Part shown: positions 55,977-60,815 of the stretch, piece by piece
How positions within the stretch are numbered: position 1 is the stretch's first letter
Layout: each line of letters starts with the position of its first letter
Source: Nocardioides sp. Root190
GTDB lineage: Bacteria; Actinomycetota; Actinomycetes; Propionibacteriales; Nocardioidaceae
Assembly: GCF_001428565.1 (NCBI RefSeq)
Contig: NZ_LMIA01000003.1
Location: 799 to 61,613 of the forward strand
DNA: 60,815 nucleotides
Reading direction: 5' to 3'
Program-made: the position numbers and the translations under genes
The notes under the pieces: model-generated
What the model saw: the letters and a program-made list of their open reading frames with translations, nothing else
What the model was told of the DNA's origin: nothing
Databases searched by the model: none

Positions 55977-57661
55977 CGCTGCTCGACCTCCTGGGTCCGT
56001 ACGACGACGCCGGGCCCGGGCACGACGGCCGCGTCGGTCGACGCGGCATCCTCGGGCACGAGCGAGAGCGGGCTGTGCCGCAGGGTCTCTCCAGCATGCC
56101 GGGGCAGGGTGAGCCGGAACTGGGCGCCCTGGCCGGTCCTGCCCCACGCCTGCAGCCAGCCGCCGTGCAGGTGGGCGTCCTCCTGGGCGATGGCCAGGCC
56201 CAGACCGGTGCCGCCGCTGGTGCGCGCGCGGGCGGGGTCCGAGCGCCAGAACCGGTTGAACACCATCGCGGCCTCGCCCGGCGCCAGCCCGACACCGTGG
56301 TCACGCACCGTGATCGCGACCGCCTCCGCGTCGGAGGCGATCCGCACGATCACGGCCTCCGTGGGGTCCTCGGCCAGCGCGTGGTCGATCGCGTTGGTGA
56401 CCAGGTTGCGCAGGATCCGCTCCACGCGGCGTACGTCGATCTCGGCCCGCACCGGCGCCGAGGGATGGGCGACGACGACCCGCACGCCGCGCTGGTCGGC
56501 CAGCGGCTGGACGGCCGACACGACCCGCTGGACGACGTCGTCGAGGTTGACGTCCTCGGGAGCGAGCACGGCGGCACCGGCGTCGAAGCGGCTGATCTCG
56601 AGGAGGTCGACGAGGAGGTTCTCGAAGCGGTCCACCTCGGCCTGCAGGAGCTCGGCGGAGCGGGCGGTGCTCGGGTCGAAGTCGGCCCGGGCGTCGTGGA
56701 GGACGTCGGAGGCCATCCGCACGGTCGTGAGGGGTGTGCGGAGCTCGTGGGACACGTCGGAGACGAACCGGCGCTGCACCCAGCTGAGCTCCTCCAGCTG
56801 GCGGATCTGTCGCTGCAGGTTGGTCGCCATCTGGTTGAAGGAGTAGGCCAGGCGCGCGATGTCGTCCTCGCCCCTGACCTGCAGGCGCTCCTGGAGGCGG
56901 CCTGCGGCGAGCCGCTCGGCGACACGGCGGGCCATCCGGATCGGGGTGACGACCTGGCGGGTGACCAGCCAGGTCAGGCCCGCGACCAGCGCCATCAGCA
57001 GTCCGGCCGCGGTCAGCAGGGCGCGGGTGACCAGCCCCAGCGTCTCCTGCTCCTCGGTGAGCGGGAAGAGGTAGTAGAGCGTGTAGGTCTTGCCGTCGGA
57101 CGGCATCTGGACCTGCGAGCCGACGATGATGCCGGGGACCGAGGAGGTCTCGGCGCTGTCGGGGTCGCGGTGCACGATCTCGGTGTAGGTCCAGGCCGTG
57201 GTCCGGCCGGCGCCGTCGAAGTGCGCCTCGAGGTCCTCGGGCACGCTCACCAGGTCGAGCCCGCTGGTGTACTCACCGCCGCCGTCCCGCAGCGGCACGT
57301 CCTCACCCTCGGGTCCGGCGAGCACGACGCTGTAGCCGCGGCTCGCGCCGCGGTCGATGATCGGGTCGACCAGGTCGCGCTGCTGGCGACCGGCGTTGAC
57401 CTCGGTGCCCGAGGCGGCAGCGAGCCGGTCCCGGGCGTCGACCATCTCGGCGTCGACCTCGCCGCTGACGACGTCGACGCGGTGCTCGAGGAGCCCCTGC
57501 CGGGTCTGCTGGAGCAGGATCCAGCCGACCGCGCTCACGACGACAGCGGACAGCACGATGGTGCTCGCGACCACCCGGGCCTGGATCGAGCGCCGCCAGA
57601 AGGTCAGCCCACGTCGTACCGCCGGAGCAGCGCGCGCCCAGAGGTCGCGCACGATGACCAC
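55973..57661 (-). CDS. mtrB: Sensor histidine kinase MtrB (562 aa)
   Basis: Two membrane segments (about 27-48 and 200-222) flank an extracytoplasmic sensor domain, followed by HAMP, a HisKA box with phospho-acceptor His305 (VSHELRTPLTTVR), and the HATPase domain with N, G1 (DHGVGL) and G2 (GGTGLGLA) boxes. It phosphorylates MtrA to control cell division and wall metabolism. GTG 57661 lies three bases after the mtrA stop. Confidence 0.95.
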   Translation of the reverse strand: MVIVRDLWARAAPAVRRGLTFWRRSIQARVVASTIVLSAVVVSAVGWILLQQTRQGLLEHRVDVVSGEVDAEMVDARDRLAAASGTEVNAGRQQRDLVDPIIDRGASRGYSVVLAGPEGEDVPLRDGGGEYTSGLDLVSVPEDLEAHFDGAGRTTAWTYTEIVHRDPDSAETSSVPGIIVGSQVQMPSDGKTYTLYYLFPLTEEQETLGLVTRALLTAAGLLMALVAGLTWLVTRQVVTPIRMARRVAERLAAGRLQERLQVRGEDDIARLAYSFNQMATNLQRQIRQLEELSWVQRRFVSDVSHELRTPLTTVRMASDVLHDARADFDPSTARSAELLQAEVDRFENLLVDLLEISRFDAGAAVLAPEDVNLDDVVQRVVSAVQPLADQRGVRVVVAHPSAPVRAEIDVRRVERILRNLVTNAIDHALAEDPTEAVIVRIASDAEAVAITVRDHGVGLAPGEAAMVFNRFWRSDPARARTSGGTGLGLAIAQEDAHLHGGWLQAWGRTGQGAQFRLTLPRHAGETLRHSPLSLVPEDAASTDAAVVPGPGVVVRTQEVEQR

Positions 57662-57664
57662 GGC

Positions 57665-58375
57665 CTACGCCGAGCCGGCCTTGTAGCCGATGCCGCGCAC
57701 CGTCAGGACGATCTCGGGGTGCTCGGGGTCGTGCTCCACCTTCGAGCGCAGGCGCTGGACGTGCACGTTGACCAGGCGGGTGTCGGCGGCGTGGTGGTAG
57801 CCCCACACGTCCTCGAGGAGCACCTGGCGGGTCAGCACCTGACCGGGGTTGCGGGCCAGGCAGAGCAGGAGGTCGAACTCCAGCGGCGTCAGCGAGATCT
57901 CGGCGTTGTCGCGGGTCACGGAGTGGCCGGCGACGTCGATCTCGAGGTCGCGGATGGTCAGGGTCTCCGGGGCGACCGGTTCGGTACGACGGACCCGGGC
58001 CCGGATCCGGGCGACGAGCTCCTTCGGCTTGAACGGCTTGACGACGTAGTCGTCGGCGCCGGACTCGAGGCCGACGACCACGTCGACGGTGTCGCCCTTG
58101 GCGGTCAGCATCACGATCGGGACGCCGGACTCGGCGCGGATCTCCTTGCAGACGTCGATGCCGTCCTTGCCCGGCAGCATCAGGTCGAGCAGGACGAGGT
58201 CGGGCCGGTAGTCACGGAACTCGGCGAGGGCGATGTCCCCGCGCGGGCAGACCCGGCTCTCGAAGCCTTCCTGCCCGAGCACGATGCCGAGCATCTCGGC
58301 CAGGGGGGCGTCGTCGTCGACGACGAGGACGCGCCCACGGGTGGGGAACGCCGACGAGCCGCCGGAAGGAGTCAT
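57665..58375 (-). CDS. mtrA: Response regulator MtrA (OmpR family, 236 aa)
   Basis: Receiver with Asp20-22 cluster and phosphoacceptor Asp64 (LLDLMLPG), and OmpR/PhoB winged helix (about 135-233, LTPLEFDLLLCLARNPGQVLTR in pieces). MtrA is usually essential in actinobacteria and links replication, division and wall hydrolases. I place the start at ATG 58375 because the in-frame ATG at 58384 lies inside the TAGAAT -10 box; the transcript is then leaderless. Confidence 0.95.
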   Translation of the reverse strand: MTPSGGSSAFPTRGRVLVVDDDAPLAEMLGIVLGQEGFESRVCPRGDIALAEFRDYRPDLVLLDLMLPGKDGIDVCKEIRAESGVPIVMLTAKGDTVDVVVGLESGADDYVVKPFKPKELVARIRARVRRTEPVAPETLTIRDLEIDVAGHSVTRDNAEISLTPLEFDLLLCLARNPGQVLTRQVLLEDVWGYHHAADTRLVNVHVQRLRSKVEHDPEHPEIVLTVRGIGYKAGSA

Positions 58376-58382
58376 GTCACCC

Positions 58383-58388
58383 ATTCTA
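58383..58388 (-). promoter_or_regulatory. -10 box (TAGAAT) of mtrA
   Basis: TAGAAT on the minus strand is followed by GGGTGAC and ATG 58375. It decides the start codon of mtrA, since the alternative ATG overlaps the box. Confidence 0.55.
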
Positions 58389-58399
58389 GGCCGGAGAAG

Positions 58400-58438
58400 C
58401 GCGGAGCCCCCGCACCACGAGGGTGCAGGGGCTCCGCG
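58400..58438 (-). terminator. Terminator of sahH
   Basis: A stem of 11 plus 5 bp with one mismatch (58400-58416 with 58422-58438) and a 5-base loop lies 28 bases beyond the sahH stop and just upstream of the mtrA promoter. It separates the two transcripts. Confidence 0.8.
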
Positions 58439-58466
58439 TTCGCCTGTGCGTCAGTGCAGGACCGAC

Positions 58467-59918
58467 TCAGTACCGGTAGGCGTCCGACTTGAACGGGCCC
58501 TCGACGGGCACGCCGAGGTAGTCGGCCTGCTCCTGGGTGAGCACGGTCAGCTCGACACCGAGGGCGTCGAGGTGCAGGCGGGCGACCTCCTCGTCGAGGT
58601 GCTTCGGCAGGACGTAGACGCCGACCGGGTACTCCTCGACCTTGGTGAAGAGCTCGATCTGGGCGAGCACCTGGTTCGTGAACGAGTTCGACATCACGAA
58701 CGACGGGTGGCCGGTCGCGTTGCCGAGGTTCAGCAGACGACCCTCGGACAGCACGATGACCTTCTTGCCGTCCTCGAAGATCCACTGGTGGACCTGGGGC
58801 TTGATCTCGTCCTTGACGATGCCCGGGATCTTGGCCAGGCCGGCCATGTTGATCTCGTTGTCGAAGTGGCCGATGTTGCCGACGATCGCCTGGTGCTTCA
58901 TCTTCTTGAAGTGCTCGACGGTGATGATGTCGAAGTTGCCGGTGGTGGTGATGAAGATGTCGGCGTAGTCGACGACGGTCTCGAGGCGCTTGACCTCGTA
59001 GCCGTCCATGGCCGCCTGGAGCGCGCAGATCGGGTCGATCTCGGTGACGATGACGCGCGCGCCCTGGCCGCGGAGCGACTCGGCCGAGCCCTTGCCCACG
59101 TCGCCGTAGCCGCACACGACCGCGACCTTGCCGCCGATCATGACGTCGGTGCCACGGTTGAGGCCGTCGATGAGCGAGTGGCGGCAGCCGTACTTGTTGT
59201 CGAACTTCGACTTGGTGACCGAGTCGTTGACGTTGATCGCCGGGAAGAGGAGCGAACCCTCCTTGAAGCGGTCGTACAGGCGCAGCACACCGGTGGTGGT
59301 CTCCTCGGAGACGCCCTTGATGTTGTTGGCGATGTTGGTCCAACGCGTGGAGCTGGTCTCGAGGGACCGGGCCAGGACGCGCAGCACCTCCTTGAACTCC
59401 TCGTTCTCGGTGGAGTCCTGGCCGGGAACCGCGCCGGCCTTCTCGAACTCGACACCGAGGTGGACGAGCATGGTGATGTCGCCACCGTCGTCGAGGAGCA
59501 TGTTCGGGCCGATCACGTTGCCGGCCTCGTCCTTGAAGTCGAAGACCTTCTCGGCCTCGTCCCAGTACTCCGCCAGCGACTCGCCCTTCCAGGCGAAGAC
59601 GGGGGTGCCCTTGGGGTCCTCGACGGTGCCGCCGGTGCTCGGCGGACCGACGACGACCGCGGCAGCGGCGTGGTCCTGGGTGGAGAAGATGTTGCAGGTG
59701 GCCCAGCGCACGTCGGCGCCGAGGGCGACCAGGGTCTCGATGAGAACACCGGTCTGGATGGTCATGTGCAGCGATCCGGCGATCCGGGCACCCTTGAGGG
59801 GCTGGGCGTCGCCGTACGACGTGCGGAGGGAGACGAGACCGGGCATCTCGTGCTCGGCGAGGGTGAGCTCCTTGCGGCCGAACTCGGCCAGGCTCAGGTC
59901 AGCAACCTTGTAGTCCAT
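58467..59918 (-). CDS. sahH: Adenosylhomocysteinase (483 aa)
   Basis: SAH hydrolase splits S-adenosylhomocysteine into adenosine and homocysteine, keeping methylation running. The NAD loop GYGDVGKG (270-277), [18 protein letters not shown] and the C-terminal KSDAYRY (Lys/Tyr contact NAD of the neighbouring subunit) are intact. The insert of about 40 residues near 150-190 ([19 protein letters not shown] in part) is the one typical of many bacterial forms. ATG 59918 has GAGGA about nine bases upstream; an open extension to 60032 has no ribosome site. Confidence 0.97.
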   Translation of the reverse strand: MDYKVADLSLAEFGRKELTLAEHEMPGLVSLRTSYGDAQPLKGARIAGSLHMTIQTGVLIETLVALGADVRWATCNIFSTQDHAAAAVVVGPPSTGGTVEDPKGTPVFAWKGESLAEYWDEAEKVFDFKDEAGNVIGPNMLLDDGGDITMLVHLGVEFEKAGAVPGQDSTENEEFKEVLRVLARSLETSSTRWTNIANNIKGVSEETTTGVLRLYDRFKEGSLLFPAINVNDSVTKSKFDNKYGCRHSLIDGLNRGTDVMIGGKVAVVCGYGDVGKGSAESLRGQGARVIVTEIDPICALQAAMDGYEVKRLETVVDYADIFITTTGNFDIITVEHFKKMKHQAIVGNIGHFDNEINMAGLAKIPGIVKDEIKPQVHQWIFEDGKKVIVLSEGRLLNLGNATGHPSFVMSNSFTNQVLAQIELFTKVEEYPVGVYVLPKHLDEEVARLHLDALGVELTVLTQEQADYLGVPVEGPFKSDAYRY

Positions 59919-60032
59919 GAAAAGTGATCCTCGAGGTTCGAGTGTCGTCGTCCTGCGGCGCATCTGCGCTACGGCGGGATCTCCCGCGCATGACGTGTCC
60001 CACCTTACAAGCGGGATTCCGGGCCCGCTCAA
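59919..60032 (-). promoter_or_regulatory. sahH promoter and leader
   Basis: On the minus strand TTGAGC (60032-60027) and TAAGGT (60007-60002) are separated by 19 bases and could form the promoter, leaving a leader of about 75 bases. Small hairpins (GCGGGAGATCCCGC, GCGCAGATGCGC) are visible, but I could not match the leader to the SAH riboswitch consensus. Confidence 0.35.
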
Positions 60033-60070
60033 TCATCGCGGGACTCGTCGACCCCAGCCTGCCCCTCGTC

Positions 60071-60102
60071 GGTCGAGGAGGCCGCCCGCGGCCGTCTCGA
60101 CC
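60071..60102. repeat. Collapsed copy of the paired palindrome
   Basis: The 32 bases start like a plus arm (GGTCGAGGAGGCCGCC) but end CTCGACC, then continue with ACCGGGG as after a minus arm. This looks like a unit whose centre was deleted by recombination between its two arms. Confidence 0.7.
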
Positions 60103-60169
60103 ACCGGGGAGCCGCCGACTACAACGAATGGGTACGACGGACGGCCGGGTCGCGCTGTCGTGACCCGTT

Positions 60170-60292
60170 GGTCGAGGAGGCCGCCCGCGGCCGTCTCGAG
60201 ACCACCCGCCACGGTGCACCCGCCTCCCCATGCCTGGGTTCCCGAATCGGCTCACCAGGTCTCGAGACGGTCGCTGCGCGACCTCCTCGACC
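60170..60292. repeat. Paired palindrome unit 1 (123 nt)
   Basis: Plus arm 60170-60203 (34 nt), centre of 54 nt, minus arm 60258-60292 (35 nt). The plus arm carries an inner hairpin GGCCGC-CC-GCGGCC, the minus arm GGTCGC-TGC-GCGACC. The two arms can also pair with each other over 11 plus 13 bp. Confidence 0.9.
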
Positions 60293-60314
60293 AACGAGCT
60301 GCTCGACCACCGTT

Positions 60315-60437
60315 GGTCGAGGAGGCCGCCCGCGGCCGTCTCGAGACCACCCGCCACGGTGCACCCTGGTGTCCACGGGCCAGTTCCGGCACCGGGTTGC
60401 CAGGTCTCGAGACGGTCGCTGCGCGACCTCCTCGACC
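60315..60437. repeat. Paired palindrome unit 2 (123 nt)
   Basis: Plus arm 60315-60348, centre 60349-60402, minus arm 60403-60437. The arms are identical to those of unit 1; the centre differs from unit 1 over its right half and matches unit 3 almost throughout. Confidence 0.9.
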
Positions 60438-60488
60438 ACCGGGGACGCCGCCGACAACGACGAATGGATACGGCGGACGGCCACCGTT

Positions 60489-60611
60489 GGTCGAGGAGGC
60501 CGCCCGCGGCCGTCTCGAGACCACCCGCTCCGATGCACCCGGGTGTCCACGGGCCAGTTCCGGCACCGGGTTGCCTGGTCTCGGGACGGTCGCTGCGCGA
60601 CCTCCTCGACC
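60489..60611. repeat. Paired palindrome unit 3 (123 nt)
   Basis: Plus arm 60489-60522, centre 60523-60576, minus arm 60577-60611. The minus arm has one change (GAGAC to GGGAC). The spacer before it (60438-60488) resembles the spacer after the collapsed copy at 60103-60169. Confidence 0.9.
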
Positions 60612-60665
60612 ACCGGGCTTCCGCCTGCCGGTGGTTGTGTCGGTGGGTCATGATCCAATATGGGT

Positions 60666-60815
60666 ATGGATCTCGGGACCGCTTCCACCGCACTGATCGG
60701 CCGCTACGACGGCTGTTCGGTCGGTGAGCTGTTGACCGAGCTCAGCGCCAATGTGAAGGGCCGACACCAGCTCGAGATCCGCGAATGGATCGCCATCGTC
60801 GCGTGGGCGGACCAG
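60666..60815 (+). CDS. Probable DUF222/13E12-type protein, N-terminal fragment (50 codons, runs off the window)
   Basis: The 50 visible residues start MDLGTASTALIGRYDGCSVG and include ELLTELSANVKGRHQLEIRE and WIAIVAWADQ, a helical pattern like the start of DUF222 (13E12 repeat) proteins, which usually continue into an HNH endonuclease domain. The frame has a strong G/C third-position bias and is open to the window end. No good ribosome site precedes ATG 60666; CAATAT at 60656-60661 could be a -10 box. The HNH part cannot be seen, so the call is tentative. It sits 54 bases behind the palindrome array. Confidence 0.5.
   Translation, partial: MDLGTASTALIGRYDGCSVGELLTELSANVKGRHQLEIREWIAIVAWADQ

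Noticed and set aside
59919..60001. SAH riboswitch before sahH
   Set aside because: The leader contains small hairpins but I could not align it to the conserved core of the SAH riboswitch; a covariance-model search would decide.
60071..60611. CRISPR array
   Set aside because: Repeats alternate in orientation, the intervening segments are themselves similar, and no cas gene is present.
59924..60727. Open frames across the palindrome array, several of 79-264 codons
   Set aside because: They translate the repeat arms in several frames on both strands into recurring Arg/Pro-rich strings; no ribosome sites or codon bias support them.

Overview
The window is high-GC DNA with strong G/C preference at third codon positions, many GTG starts, ATGA/GTGA overlapping genes and -10 boxes placed directly in front of start codons. 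Gene content (mtrA-mtrB-lpqB, an Rv3235-type DUF6459 protein, six-gene mce operon, rodA/PBP2/mreBCD, TatB, SEC-C tailed SecA) points to an actinobacterium. The arrays of paired palindromes near a DUF222-like gene resemble what I know from Nocardioides, so a member of Nocardioidaceae is the best guess. I see no rRNA, tRNA, CRISPR, prophage or insertion sequence.

Layout. 1-303: start of an acyl-CoA dehydrogenase with a 123-bp duplication at the window edge, probably an assembly artefact. 449-11519: an envelope/extracellular block with two sulfotransferases, two endonuclease/exonuclease/phosphatase (EEP) proteins (one fused to a degenerate phospholipase-D half), an acyltransferase-SGNH membrane protein, a secreted phospholipase-D-like protein, a LicD-methyltransferase fusion and a coupled coiled-coil protein. 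11624-15579: MgtE-N/CBS protein, DUF1003 protein, Mrp ATPase, TatB and an unknown. 15717-21127: LysM, DUF6459, a secreted SGNH hydrolase and SecA, the last two separated by a strong bidirectional terminator. 21151-26587 (minus): folC, DUF4233, and a metal/metallophore ABC operon with a methyltransferase, under a candidate Fur-family (Nur-like) box. 26715-30392: GH43-like lipoprotein, alpha/beta hydrolase, GNAT protein, GrpB. 30373-37436 (minus): the elongasome operon mreB-mreC-mreD-PBP2-rodA plus a HIT-like gene, with ndk upstream. 37469-50159: a MerR-type regulator divergent from yrbE(2)-mce(6), then an acyl-CoA synthetase and a translationally coupled aldehyde dehydrogenase. 50137-59918 (minus): YcaQ-type glycosylase, orphan NarL-type regulator, long HPF, ComF, lpqB, mtrB, mtrA, sahH. 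59919-60665: sahH leader and an array of paired palindromes. 60666 to the end: N-terminus of a probable DUF222/13E12-type protein.

Functionally the window centres on the cell envelope: wall elongation (Mre/RodA/PBP2), protein export (SecA, TatB), envelope stress and cell-cycle signalling (MtrAB-LpqB), lipid or steroid import and activation (Mce, FadD, ALDH) and probable decoration of a surface polymer or lipid (sulfotransferases, LicD, acyltransferase, PLD/EEP). The most unusual items are the 123-nt paired-palindrome array with compensatory base changes, the variant EEP/PLD/LicD/sulfotransferase cluster, the TGACAGTG operator shared between the MerR gene and the mce operon, and stop codons that double as -10 elements. 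All functional calls come from reading motifs by eye; no database search was run.
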